64,000 nt of DNA from Nageia nagi (GCA_050084985.1 JBITNC010000001.1:120838001-120902000), one strand, 5' to 3'. Positions 37,491 through 49,435 are shown, counted from the stretch's first letter. The notes: generated from the letters alone by a model not told the origin. Translations and numbers: made by a program.

Positions 37491-37988
37491 AAGGTCAAAG
37501 GATCCTTCAAAAAGAAAACTCTCATTATGTTGCTAGATTCTTGAAGTACACACAACTTCATTGATCCATGAGTAGCATGAGATGCCAATTGCTACATACA
37601 TCCTACCAACAAATTTGAGGTAATGATTGGAAATGGAGGAAAGATAGCATGCAAGGGAACTTGTCGTAATGTCAACCTCAATATGGGTCACTACACCTTG
37701 AAGAGTGACATGTATGCATTACCCTTAGGTGGATGTGATGTTGTCTTAGGGGCACAATGGATTAGAACTTTGGGACCAATCTTATGGGATTTTGTAAAAT
37801 TTTGGATGAAGATCACAGTTGGAGGACAAGAGTATACTCTCACAGGGTTACGAGCAGGACCTTCACTTGTTGTGAGTTCACATCGTATGGAAAAGATCCT
37901 TAGTCAAAGTGGGAAGGGAATGATGGCCCAATTATTTTTTATTCAGTCCATGGAATCAGAAGTGGGGGAGTCTAACACATTGCAATAG
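37491..37988 (+). pseudogene. Chromovirus aspartic protease region, broken
   Basis: Retropepsin-like domain joining gag and RT. The active-site block near 37530-37560 reads LLDS*STHNFID, with a stop where the catalytic DSG has its glycine. Further on is a clean frame (37623-37988) with YTLKSDMYALPLGGCDVVLG then AQWIRTLGPILWDF, the second conserved protease block ('G.DV.LG..WL'). Frame continues towards the RT after a TAG at 37986. Inactive. Confidence 0.8.
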
Positions 37989-39330
37989 TTGGTGGATCAA
38001 CATAAAGATATCTTTGAAGAGCCTACGGGGTTTCCTCCTCATCGTTCTCATGATCATGCCATGCAGTTGATTCCTGGTAGTCTACCACCAAACATTAGAC
38101 CATATCATATCCCTGCTTGCAGAAAAATGAAATTGAAAGATTGGTCCAGGAAATGTTGGAAGCAGGAATCATAAGACCCAGTGTAAGTCCCTATTCTTCT
38201 CTTGTGATTTTGGTTCATAAAAAAGATGGTTCATGGCGGATGTGTGTAGACTTTCGAGCTCTTAACAAAATCACTGTGAAGGATAAGTTTCCTATCCCAG
38301 TTATTGATGAATTATTGGATGAGTTACATGGGGCCAAATATTTTTCAAAATTAGATTTGTAGTTAGGGTATCATCAGATTTGACTCAAGGAGGAAGATAT
38401 CCCAAAAACTACTTTTCGCACTCATGATGGCCATTATGAATTTCTGGTGATGTCGTTTGGTCTTACAAATGCACCCTCTACCTTCCAAAGTTTAATGAAT
38501 CATATCTTCCATCCATTTCTTAGAAAATTCATTCTAGTTTTCTTTGATGACATTCTAGTTTATAGCAAAACTTGGGAAGAACATGTGGCACATGTAGACC
38601 AAACTTTACAAGTTATGCATGCCAACCAGTTGTATGCTAAGGAGTCAAAATGTTCCTTTGGGAAGACCGAGGTTGAGTATTTGGGGCATATTATTTTAGA
38701 GGAAGGGGTCAAGGTGGATCCCCATAAAATTCAATACATGCAAAATTGGAGTGCCCCTAAGTCTCTAAGAAGTTTACGAGGATTCCTTGGATTGACTGGG
38801 TATTACAGTAAGTTTGTAAAAGACTATGGTAAAATAGTAGCACCATTGACAACCCTATTGAAAAAGAATGCGTTCAGTTGGTCACCTCAAGCAGAGGATG
38901 CTTTTAATAAGTTAAAAGGGAAAATGTGTTCTACTCCTATCTTAGCCATGCCAGACTTCTCAAAATCATTTATCATTGAAAGTGATGCTTGTGGTGTGGG
39001 AATTGGTGCAGTTTTGATGTAGGAAGGAAGACCTCTAGCTTTTACTAGTAAGGCACTATCAGGAAAAAATTTGGGAAGGTCAACATATGAAAAAGAAATG
39101 ATGGCTATCATTCATGCGGTGCAATGATGGCGACCATACCTAATTGGTCGACACTTCCTCATCCTTATAGACCATCATAGCCTGAAGTACTTCTTGGAAC
39201 AACGAATCTCAACTCTTGAGCAACATAAATGGGTCACAAAACTTTTGGGGTATGATTATGACATAATGTATCATAAGGGTAAAGAAAATGTGGTTGTTGA
39301 TGCTTTATCATGAAAATTTGAAGACCAACC
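37989..39330 (+). pseudogene. Chromovirus reverse transcriptase and RNase H, broken by stops
   Basis: 37989-38120 is the RT N-terminal linker (HKDIFEEPTGFPPHRSHDHA), followed by a frame change, then a single frame from 38117. RT blocks: [60 protein letters not shown]; the catalytic FFDDILVYS at about 38540-38565; and FGKTEVEYLGHII, then LRGFLGLTGYYSKFVKDYGK. RNase H starts at IIESDACGVGIGAVL (about 38970). Stops at 38360, 38381, 39020, 39125 and 39311 all lie in the same open frame, so substitutions and not indels silenced it. Confidence 0.9.
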
Positions 39331-40788
39331 TACCTTGCAAGCTTTTTCTTCACCGGTTCCACAATGGATGGATATGGTTAAACAGGAGTGGCTTGCTGAT
39401 AGTTCTATCCATGAGTTGATTCAACAACTCAAAGTTGACCCTACACTAAAACCCCACCATACATGGAGTAATGAAATTTTAAGATTTAAGGGTAGGATAA
39501 TGTTACCATCATAGTTGTAGTGTCGAGAAGTGATACTACATGAATTGCATTCTACACCAGTTGCAGGACACTCTGGTTTCTTGAAGACCTACAAGCACGT
39601 GGCTAGATCATTTTATTAGGTTGGCATGAAACAAGATATCAAATAGTTTGTAGCTGAATGTGATGTGTGTCAACGATAGAAAGGGGAAATAATAGGCACT
39701 CCAGGCCTCCTCCAACCGCTTCCCATTCCAAAGCATACATGGATAGATATTTCAATGGACTTTATTGAGGTCCTTCCAAAATCACATGGCAAATCAGTTA
39801 TCATGGTGGTGGTGGATCGATTATCTAAATATGCACATTTCTATTCTTTATCCCATCCCTATAAGGCTGTCAATGTGGCTTAGCTATTTATGGATAATAT
39901 TTTCAAACTTCATGGCATGCCAAAGATTATTGTCAGTGATCGTGATCCAACCTTCACTAGTCATTTTGGAGGGAATTTTTTAAGCTTCAAGGAACCCAAC
40001 TCAACATGAGTTCATCCTATCACCCCCAAACTAATGGTCAAATAGAAATTGTCAATAAGTGTTTAGAGACTTATTTACGTTGCTTTACTTCAGTAAAACC
40101 AATTCATTGGGTAAAATGGCTCCCATTGGCCAAATGGTGGTACAATTCTTCATACCATTCCTCAATCAAGATGACTCCCTATGAAGCATTGTATGGACAG
40201 GCACCCCCTACAGTGTCATCTTATGTGGTAGGCAGTAGTAATGTGTCGACAATTAATTCAGAGTTGATTAACCGAGATGTTATTCTTCATTTGCTCAAGG
40301 AAAACCTACAAGCTGCACAACACTGTATGAAGAAACAAGTTGATCAACAACAAGTCGAGAGAGAATTTCAAGAGGGTGACATGGTATTTTTACGACTTCA
40401 GCCTTATAGACAAAAATCCCTTAAGATCAAAGGACCATAAAAGTTGGCTCCAAAATTCTATGGGCCTTATAAAGTTCTTCAACGCATTGGACCTACTACC
40501 TACAAGTTTGAGTTGTTGAATGCTTCTAGAATCCATCCAGTTTTTCATGTCTCTTGTCTTAAGAGAGTGGTTGGTTCCCAGGTATAGATTTAAACATAGT
40601 TACCAGAGTTAGCAGAAGATGGCTCCATGCTAATTGAACCTGAAGGAGTTTTAGCACGATGTTCCCACCAACTTCGTAATCGTACTATTACTTACGTTTT
40701 AGTGCAGTGGCGAGGATTGGAACCTGAAGATGCAACTTAGGAAGTGCTACATCAACTACAGCTACAATTTCCTAAATTTAAGCTTTGA
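39331..40788 (+). pseudogene. Chromovirus integrase with C-terminal chromodomain-like end, broken
   Basis: The zinc-binding domain is at about 39540-39680 (HELHSTPVAGHSGFLKTYKH, then CDVCQR). The catalytic core follows: [20 protein letters not shown] (first Asp), IIVSDRDPTFTSHF (second Asp, 39920-39965), then SSSYHPQTNGQIEIVNKCLE with the Glu (40009-40068). A frame change lies between 39965 and 40006. The C-terminal domain includes GDMVFLRLQPYRQKSL and a VLVQWRGLEPEDAT.EVL stretch ending at 40788, typical of the chromodomain-like tail of chromoviruses, which targets integration to chromatin. Stops: 39512, 39518, 39617, 39644, 39677, 39881, 40438, 40585, 40591, 40597 and 40738. Confidence 0.88.
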
Positions 40789-40805
40789 GGAAAAAGCTTT
40801 GTTCT

Positions 40806-40818
40806 AAGAGGGGTGGCA
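40806..40818 (+). other. Polypurine tract of chromovirus
   Basis: AAGAGGGGTGGCA immediately before the TG of the 3' LTR, the plus-strand primer site. Confidence 0.85.
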
Positions 40819-41204
40819 TGTTAGGATCCCACATCCTAACATTTAATTATATTAGTAGTATACTTATGATGCAACCGGATTGTAATGTGAATACCATAAT
40901 TATTAGTAGGGTAGATTAGGGTTAGGGTTAGTATCATATAAAGATGTTGTACAGCTTGAGAATGTCATCATTCAACTCATATTTTTGGATTTGAAGTGTA
41001 AGGAGGAAGCCCCCTTGAAGCGGCAAACGATTCAGCTCTTGTTCAGTAAAGCTATTGTGATTCAGTGTTTTCATTTGCAAATTTGAGTTCTATTATTTAT
41101 TGAATATTGATGAGTTTGCAGATCTACTCTTATTTCATTGAAAAGCTAGAAATATTGTTGTTGTTTTTGCATTATTTTATTTAAGATTTAGCAGGATTGT
41201 AACA
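40819..41204 (+). repeat. 3' LTR of chromovirus
   Basis: 386 bp, TGTTAGGATCCC to GGATTGTAACA, matching the 5' LTR at all but about 16 positions, nearly all transitions. Followed by ATATT, the right target duplication. Confidence 0.97.
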
Positions 41205-41209
41205 ATATT

Positions 41210-43643
41210 TCTATCAAAAACTATTGAAATTTGATCATAGAATAAATAGAAAAGCAATGATGGATATTTTATAATGTATACCCACTATAGTAGACCAAAA
41301 AAGAAATGAAGAATTAGAAATGTGGGTTACTAAAGAAGAGATTAAAAGTCCTTATTCCTTATGAATAACAATAAATCACCATGTCCAAATGGATTTTCAA
41401 CCAACTTCTTCTAGAAAAATTACAAAATTATAAGAAAATGTGTAAAAAAGGAAATTAAGGAATTCTTCAAAATAGGAAAAATGTTAAAATAATGGAATAT
41501 AATTTTCTTGGACTTGATTACTAAAATACAAGAGGCTAGGGAATTTATAGATTTTATACCAATAATATTGTGTAATATAGTCTACAAAATACTTACATGG
41601 ATTCTGGTAGAGAGACTTAAACATCTATTCCCATATATAATCTCCCCATAATAGGATAGATTTGTACAATAAAGATAAATAATTGATGGACTACTACTAA
41701 TGCATGAAGTAGTACATTTTATTCATTGTAAAAAGAAAGAGGAAATGATACTAAAGCTTTACATGGAGATAGCATATATATAAGGTAAGCTAGTATTTTT
41801 TAAATCAAATACTTCTCAAGTTTTGGTTTACTACAAATTGGAGATCCTAGATCATAGAATATATGTCTACACTAACATTTATATATTAGTTAATGGGGAA
41901 ATGGTTGGTTTTTTAGACCAAATAAAAGGTATACAATTAGGAGATTCTATTTGTCCTTTCCTCTTCATTATTATGGTTGAAGCACTAGGGAGAGACATCA
42001 AAAGAGATAAGAATAATGAATAGCTAAAAGGTATAATTCTAGGGAGAAAGTTTGAAGAAACCACTCACAATAAATTTGTAGACGATACAATCCTAATAGG
42101 ATAAGCTAATATGAATGAAGTAAAATGGTTTAGAAATATTTTTACACTTTATGAGAAGGCTGCACAATAAAAATTTAATCTCCATAAAATGAATCCATTA
42201 TTGCTAAATTCAACAAAAACAAAAAAGGAAAGGCTAGCTAAGATCATGGGATGTCAAATTGATAATTTACCAACCAAATACCTATGTATGACCCTATTCA
42301 AAGAAAGGTTGAGAATGAAGTAGTGGGATTATCTAATTAATATTATAAAATAAAAGTTGGTAGGATGTAATCATAATAATATTAGCTATTCAGGTAAGAT
42401 CACATTAATTAGGTATACAATCTAGAGTATACTTATATATAGTGCATTGGTATTCCAAATCCCATAATTAGTAAGTAAAAATATAGATCATATTTCTAGT
42501 AGATTTTTATGAACATGAGAAGAAGGAAAAACAAAATTGGATTTGATATCATGGAAAAAATATGCATGGAAAAAAATTAGGTGGGCTAGATATTAAGAAA
42601 ATAGCCCACATAAGCTAAGCATTGAGGGAAAACTTATCTAGAAATTAGCCAAGGAAGAAGATAGAGAATTGATACAAGTATGTTGGGATAAGTATTTATA
42701 AGGTACTATATCAATCCTTAGAATTAAAAAACCCCATATGGATATTCCTTTTGGAATGTATTATTGAACTCCAAACACTTGGTTACGAAGTTTGTTACAT
42801 GGGAGATAGGCATAAGGGAAATAACTTTCTTCTAGGAAGATGCTTGTTTGATAAGTTAACCTCTAATAAATTATAAGAAGCTCAAAAAAGAAGGAAAGAG
42901 GAACATGAAAAATTAAGAAGAAAGGATAAGAAATTACTCTGAGGATAATGAAGCCAAATGGGAAATTATTCAAACATCAGATACCCAAATTGCAAGCTAA
43001 TTGGTGATCATTAGGATGGAACTGAATAAAAGAAAAATATAACATTGTAATCTAAGAGGATCAACCTAGATAGATAATAATAAAGGATAGAAAATATATG
43101 ATGAGAGAAGTAAGTAAACTCCTCCAGAATCATCATCAAAATAAATAAAATCAATAACTCTGGAATAAAGTATGGATAAAATGTGTAATTCCCAAAATTA
43201 CTTTTTTATGTGGGTTCTATCACATAACAAATTGCCAACATTAGACAACCTTAGGAAAAAAGATTTTCAAATGCCAATTAAATGCAGTCTTTGTATGGAA
43301 GATAAAGAAATAAAGGAACATCTCTTTAGGGAATGCAAGTTTATATACAAATTTAAGAATCTTTTGAAGAAAGATCTCCATTTCTACTAGGTTACACCTA
43401 CTTCAGTATCTAAAAGCATAATCCAATGGGAAGGAAGGAAAAATAATAAAAAGGTACGAGCACTCTATAACTTCATTTTACCTCACATGTATGAGCATAT
43501 ATGGAAGGAAAGGAATAAAATAGTATTTTATAATAAGAAGAACAAAGCACTCCAAGTATATAAGATATCCAAGCTAAGAACTATAGAGAATTTGAAAACA
43601 ACTATTGATGGCATACAAGAAGAAAATAAATTTATTAAATTCT
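41210..43643 (+). pseudogene. LINE ORF2, 3' part: reverse transcriptase and zf-RVT, decayed
   Basis: Continuation of the LINE after the LTR insertion. NNNKSPCPNGFSTNFF (41365-41415) corresponds to the 'PGPDGF...FF' RT entry block. LLMHEVVHFIHCKKKEEMIL (about 41695-41755) matches 'I..E..H......G...KLD..KAYD'. GEMVGFLDQIKGIQLGDSIC and PFLFIIMVEALGRDI (41895-42000) match the 'G.RQGDPLSP.LF.L..E.L' block. NKFVDDTILIG at about 42069-42101 carries the F.DD catalytic box (42075-42086). 43172-43390 encodes PKITFLCGF or, in the other frame, NKLPTLDNLRKKDFQMPIKC, SLC and KEHLFRECKF, the zf-RVT zinc-binding domain. IWKERNKIVFYNKKN precedes a final TAA at 43641. Multiple frame breaks. Confidence 0.8.
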
Positions 43644-43769
43644 AACTTAATGTACGTAATTGATTTAATGGAATCTAAATCAAGGGAAAACAAGAATATG
43701 GCAAAAAAAGTATCTAACCCAAGAGACATAATGAATGTAGTTAGTAAGGATGAAGGGTAAAATCAAATC
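43644..43769. other. Short spacer, possible LINE 3' UTR
   Basis: No poly(A) tail or target duplication of the LINE could be located, so its 3' end is not fixed. Confidence 0.3.
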
Positions 43770-44600
43770 ATGAACACCATTTGTTCAAATTTAATAAGTA
43801 CTAGGAAAGGTCAGTTCATAATGACACTAATAATGATTATGAGGATAGCTCATGTAACTAAGTACCTACACAAATATGCTTTAATAATTCACATAAGGTG
43901 GTATTCAAACCATCCTATTGGAAAATGTGATATATTTAATTTTATATGTACCAATGGAATAAAAGTGATTTCAAATATTATTAGTAGGGAAGAATTACAA
44001 ATGACAAAACAAAGAGAAAGACAAATACAGGGGAAAGCTTGTATTCACAAAACCCACATATACTAAAAAGGTGAGGAAATATACAAAAGTTTAGTGTATT
44101 CTTTGTGAAGGTGATCTACAAAAATTCATGGAATCATGTAGAGGTTTTGATAATTAATTATCTCTAGTAGTATGAAGAACGTGGGATAAAGGAAAATGTA
44201 AAGTTAATGTCCTAGAGGTGAATTTCATAACTAAAATAATTTCAAAGGCAACATTCTTGAATAATGAAGGAAAGAAAATAAGGAGGAAAACCAAACTTAA
44301 TAAGATTGCAAAAATTCAGAAGTTTAAGTAGGAGGATATTCAAATTCTAAAGTATAGCATAGGGTACCACATGATTTGCACTCCCTTCTCCCTAGGACAA
44401 AGTAGTAAAATAAATCATGAAATGTATCTCATTATATGGGATGCATAAGGAGGTTGCTTTCCATTTTGCATTCCTAAACCATTTCAATTCAAAGAAGAGG
44501 TAGTTAGTTTTTGTTCTTTATCTATCATGCCATGGGTACTTCTATTAAAACATTCAAAAAGAACAAGAGTGAATTTCCATTACTCTAATCTATGATCGAA
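43770..44600 (+). pseudogene. Unidentified decayed ORF with a domain shared with 60.6-60.9 kb
   Basis: 43770-44066 is open for 98 codons, lysine- and isoleucine-rich, unrecognised. In the next frame, 44085-44580 gives VYCILCEGDLQKFMESCRGF, then KCKVNVLEVNFITKIIS, ATFLNNEGKKI and, downstream, SIGYHMICTPFSLGQSSKIN and SIMPWVLLLKHSKRTRVNF. The 'V.V....I...IS..T.L...G.KI......L....KF' arrangement resembles the 60818-60600 minus-strand frame (NTILVTENSISELIGLPMLG). I take them to be the same uncharacterised plant transposon-associated domain, but this is by eye only. It follows the LINE on the same strand; a link to it is not shown. Confidence 0.35.
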
Positions 44601-46509
44601 CTAGTGTATGATGTAACTTTAGCAAAATAACCTATAGTTAACCCTATTAGTAATGTTGTAATTGAATAAGATGAGGAGGACATTTCATTAAACAAGATAC
44701 TCAAGGAAATGTAAGATACATAAAAATCAAGCACAAACATCAACAAAAAATGAAATTCATGAGGACACCATAAAATTGGACAAAGGAAAAATTCCAATTC
44801 CATCTAAATGGCAAGGCAAAAGGAAAAGGAAAAGAAATTCATCTGGGTTCAAAGAGATTAAGGAAGAGAAATATCATTAACAAATATAGATAAATGAATA
44901 AATAGAGGTTACTTATATTAATACTAACCTACCAAAACAAGGCATATTCAATTGAACCAAAGGATAATAGGAGCAAAGTAGGAAAGGATCCATGAATAAG
45001 GGTATATAGATAATAGATTTGAAATAGGAATCATTAGATGAGAAATATAAAGAAGTATCAATTGAAGAAGAAGAATAACTTTCACTCAAAGAAGAACAAC
45101 CACCTAAATAACAAGAATATCCTGTGTGATGATCCCAACCCATTAGCTCATTTTCAAATGTTCCCTAGGAGAGGGATGTTTTCCTTTTACCTTCAGATAT
45201 TACCAATCAAGCATGAAATAACATAAAACATTCAATTTCTAGCTATAAATGGAAGGAATAAGGTAAATAGACTAAAAATATCCATAGAAACCCAACATAA
45301 AACTTATGAATACAAAAGAGGAATTAAACAATGAAAATACACTTCCAAATCCAACATCCAAGCCAAGAATAGATGATAGCAAAATGATAATATAATAATA
45401 TAATTATATTGATATATAAATTAAGATATCAATTACATATATCTTGTACCTAAGGAGATTACACCAAGATTACCTCCAATAGGGTTATATGGATGGCTCC
45501 AGGGCCTCACCAATTGCAGCAATAGTAAGGCCAAGCCCAAGGCTTCCCTACCTCTTTATGATGGAAAAACTAGAGTTCCTCTCCTGAAAGGATAGAGTAA
45601 TCCTCTTCTATCACCTCAAGACCTCAAATGCAAACTTGCACATACAAGTGGAAAGATATATTTATCATGCTCAATCTGAAAAAGGGGTTTAATCATATAT
45701 TTAGCATATCTCTTATGTTCCAAGAGTCCTCCTTCTATAGGAATGGGTGTTCATATTCTAATCTTGCAGTAACTAATAGTGTGGAAGAGTGATTTTTGTG
45801 CTCATGATATCAATGTCAAGATAGGGAATCATTTGGTGTCTTAGGATGCCAAATATTCCTCTTGGTGTACCATGTCCAATCTTGGAAGCCTCTAAGATTC
45901 CTTATAGTCAATTTAATCACCTAGAAGGATGGTCTAACTCGAAGAAAAAGGCATTGATGATTAGAGGACCATCTAATACCAATATTACAATCATCAAGGT
46001 TAGGAATATGAAATGCCTCATTATTAGAGACTAATATTGCATTTACAATGATAATTGCCTTGGTATCATAAATACAACATTAGTGGTATATTAAGGCACT
46101 CAACTATACATAATGAACTAAATAAGGGCCCAATGTTCCATAATTAGAGCAATTAACTATTCTAAGTAGAACTTACAATAATTGACCAAATAACACTTAA
46201 AATAAACAAAAGTACTCCTAAACTAATGTTCCTATTTATCAATGGTGAAATGGGGAAAATACCATAAAAATAGGGATATTACAACCTATAAAAAAAAGAA
46301 CATGAAGAAGAATGAAGCACACTTGAGCTAAATAAAATCAAACTTAGACCAAAGAAGAAAGCAATTTGTATAACATAACACTCCAAAATACATAATAGGG
46401 TTCTAGCTAAAGCTATGTTTAGCTAAAACCAATTGAATACTCTATTCAAAGGATTACCTAAAAAATAAATGAAGGTACAAATAGCAAGGAAGAAAATGTA
46501 CCTCAAGTA

Positions 46510-46545
<36 letters not shown>

Positions 46546-46664
46546 AACTACCTTTTAGATTTGAATATGGAGAGGAAATTATGAAGCCAGGTTTTGATAT
46601 AGGGATACATATGGGTTAGTACTATATCATTAGTTTTTTACTCCAAAATCCCTATAGTAGTAGA
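44601..46664. other. Unassigned DNA with one AT microsatellite
   Basis: No protein family recognised in several short open frames (for example 45038-45226 and 45846-46034). A (TA)n run lies at about 46508-46541. The segment at about 45450-45560 is less AT-rich than its surroundings but gives no recognisable translation. Confidence 0.3.
46508..46541. repeat. (TA)n microsatellite
   Basis: Uninterrupted TA dinucleotides for about 33 bp. Confidence 0.9.
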
Positions 46665-46669
46665 CAACC

Positions 46670-46898
46670 TAAAAGGAAATAGGAAAAACTTATATATTGA
46701 TACAATGAGACATGCCTATAAATAGGCATTTACAAGAACGAATACCATGGTTTGAGCACATGGTATTGTGCACATGGTTTTACAAAACAACGGTAAACAT
46801 TAAATGATCGTAAACATTCAATGACCGTAAACATTAAATGATAACTAACTTAGGGACTCTAAAGTTAGATACCCTAGCAAGCTTAACTAACTCTAACA
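46670..46898 (-). repeat. 3' LTR of E3 (minus sense)
   Basis: 229 bp. On minus it starts TGTTAGAGTTAGTTAAGC at 46898 and ends ...CCTATTTCCTTTTA at 46670, where the usual terminal CA has become TA. Contains three 17-bp direct repeats at 46792-46843 and a TGCCTATAAATAGGCA palindrome-like TATA region near 46714. Confidence 0.95.
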
Positions 46899-46909
46899 CC
46901 CCCCTTTAA
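46899..46909 (-). other. Polypurine tract of E3
   Basis: Minus strand TTAAAGGGGGG, adjacent to the TGTTAG start of the 3' LTR; fixes the minus orientation. Confidence 0.85.
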
Positions 46910-49418
46910 GCGAGGCTAGGAGGTAGTAGACATAAGCAAACTAGTACAATATGGGTCCCGGCAACAAGGCCTGATGAGGTACCCATTAACAAAATGAATC
47001 AAGCACAAAGAAGTTGTAGAGCGACCAAAGATAACGAACATGTGCAACTGAAGAACAAAGAACCTCCAACAAAAGCTGGATCAAAGAGTCACTACTCGAT
47101 CAACACAAACAAAGAGAGTCCCTCAACCTGAAATTAGGGCACGAACTTTTCTTTGAAGAGCTTGTTGATGATGCAAAAGGCACACCAAATGGTACCTAGA
47201 ACCCATTAACACTGTACCAAAAATGGTACAAGGATCCATGAAGGAAGTCGATGTCGAACTCAGGAACACTATCGAAGAAGATGGATTACCAAAACTCATT
47301 GTGCCAAGATTCAACACGATGAAGATAATACAACACGATGAAGATGCAAAAAACTGGATACAAATAGAAGTCCTCCCAACTGAAACATGAAGTAATCCCC
47401 CATGAAAGATGCTGATGACCGCACAACTTAGTAGAGAACAAGTCCACTAACTACGACTGTCAAAAAGTCGATGGGAGCATGAGGAATGATAATGCAGTAC
47501 TAAACATCAACCAAAGTGATGTTGAACAAAAGTTCAAGACTACAATAAGGTTTGATCCTCATGATGTGTCTCCTAGGAACCTAGCAAAACAAAGTTGTAA
47601 ATAAAGCCCCCCCTTAAAATTTGCCTTTATAAATTAGGCTTACAACCAATTTCATCAAAAACTAGTCGAAGTCTGCTCCACAATGCAAAAAACGACACTC
47701 AAAATGAAGTCCGTTTGCAAAAGTTATGGAATTAATTCGTTTTGGAGCAAAAATTAAATTTTTAATGCCCAAAACATTAGAAAAATTTAATTAAATTAAA
47801 AACAGTGAATTTAATTAAATTTAAATAGCAGAACTTCAAATTGTGATTCACGATTGATGGGGAGGCAAAATAGGTCATGCAGCTACTCAAAACGATCGGA
47901 ATGGAATGAGGAACATCATGAAAGTGTCCGATCCCAAAAATGAGCCCCGATGAAAGCACAATCTCGAAAAATGTGACTGTTACACAAGCTGCCCCAATTA
48001 AATTCGAAATTGGTGGGGGTTCAATTCTTCTGACCTTCACAACTTCTTCAATTGTCCTCCAAATCGAGCGAAACAAAAAACAAAAAAGTGTAGCTCGATA
48101 ATGGGTATCCAAATTTACTATCAAAAGTAAATTTGGTTGACAAAAAATGTGAAAAAACATGACTGTCATTTTTATGACGTTTTTGAGCAACTGCTGATAA
48201 AAAATCTTGAAGCAAATCATAAAATGGGCCACCATGCAAGTCCATCGAAGGAAGGGCGCGATGACCATCATCAGGCTACGTAAGAAACATCAAGATGAGC
48301 AGCAAGGACGAGCAGAGGTGAAGAAGGAGCGAACATCGCTCAGCATGTGCGCACCGTAGGGCAAAAAAGATAGCCCAGGCTATGTGCAAACCTTTGATCA
48401 CGTGAGCAGTGAGAACAGCGAAGTCTGGTTGGAGAAGCAGATGAGGCATTTTAGAGCGCAGGTGAGTAGAGGGCCGGTAGGATCCGACGCAACGGCAAGG
48501 AGAAGAAAACACTGAGCAGCGTAAAGGCTGGAAGCTGCATTCAGAATCCTGAAGAGGCGACCAAGAGGATCCGCGTAGGAGGTGCCAAAAGAAATGCAAA
48601 TGCAGCTGGGCTACGTTGACGTTGAGTATAAAACATCTGGGTAGCCATGGATCTCGAGCAGGAAGCACAGGAGTCGAGTGAAAGATGCGCGACCAGATCT
48701 GGTCGTATTTGCAGTCAGCGGTGGTCGGTAAAAAATGCGAGGCCTATGCAATGAAGCGGCGACGCAGGACAGCAAAGATGAAGGCGGGGAGACGAGCCCC
48801 ATGTAAACATTCCTAGGCCAAAGGTGTCGGCTGCGAAAGGCGTGAGAAAAAACTCAAACGCAGGGAGTGGGGATCCTGAACCCACAGGCCGAAAAACATG
48901 CGCTGTATGCAGATCTTGTCAAGACAAAGACGCGAGAGAGAACCTAGCTACAAAAATCTGACGCCAAAAGCTCCAAGACTGAATGCTAACAAGGCTCTCT
49001 CGCCATCGCCAATTTTGATTCCCATGAATTAAAATTCATGGCCTTGTTGCAAAGGAATAGAACCAAAAGATCACCAATATCCACCACCATCAATTTGATT
49101 CCCATGAGTTAAAAACTCATGGCCTTGTTGCAAAGGAATAGAACCAAAAAGATCACCAATCGGGAATGGCACAAGTGACAGCGAGGGGCCAAGGTAGAGG
49201 GTGATTAGGCCTCCCACAAATCCATCACTCTTTCTCCTTCACAAAATTCATGAACAACCACCAAACTACGTAGATTTCCTCTCCACAAAGAGCACAAACA
49301 CAGGTCATCTACCACAAAATTGAATGCAACAAAAAATGGAGATGAGGGGGGGATTGGCGTAAAGAGGCCAATCCCCCCTCACAGATTTGCTGATCAAATT
49401 GAGGGAGATTCAGAGGTC
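46910..49418 (-). other. Interior of E3, no recognised protein
   Basis: About 2.5 kb. Minus-strand open frames of 164 codons (48271-47777), 130 codons (48668-48276) and 64 codons (47317-47123) exist. None shows a retroelement motif: the first is hydrophobic, the second Leu/Cys/Ser-rich, both looking like translations of non-coding DNA. The segment could be a captured host sequence or a degenerate gag. An imperfect duplication lies at 49014-49160. Confidence 0.6.
49014..49160. repeat. Direct repeat inside E3, ~66-bp unit x2
   Basis: Copies at 49014-49078 and 49094-49160, both from TTTGATTCCCATGA to GATCACCAAT, differing at about four positions. Each contains a hairpin-forming CCATGA.TTAAAA.TCATGG. 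They lie 260-400 bp inside the primer site, in the leader of the element's RNA, where dimerisation or packaging signals would be expected. Confidence 0.85.
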
Positions 49419-49435
49419 AACCCGCTCTGATACCA
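49419..49435 (-). other. Primer-binding site of E3 (initiator-Met tRNA type)
   Basis: Minus strand TGGTATCAGAGCGGGTT with no gap to the LTR; first 12 bases match the plant initiator tRNA-Met 3' end complement exactly. Confidence 0.92.

Larger units (their letters stand above)
35422..41204 (+). mobile_element. Ty3/gypsy chromovirus (Reina-like), complete but inactive
   Basis: 5783 bp with two 386-bp LTRs differing at about 16 sites by eye (~96% identical), a perfect 5-bp target duplication, an iMet-type primer site, gag, protease, RT, RNase H, integrase, a C-terminal chromodomain-like end and a polypurine tract. Size, short LTRs and the integrase C-terminus suggest the Reina clade of chromoviruses; clade is inference. 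It is inserted in the ORF2 of a LINE in the same orientation. Protein genes are broken chiefly by in-frame stops. Confidence 0.95.

Noticed and set aside
47777-48802. Minus-strand frames of 164, 130 and 63 codons inside the young LTR element
   Set aside because: Composition is hydrophobic or Leu/Ser/Cys-rich with no motif, and frames overlap each other; kept as unrecognised interior and not called genes.
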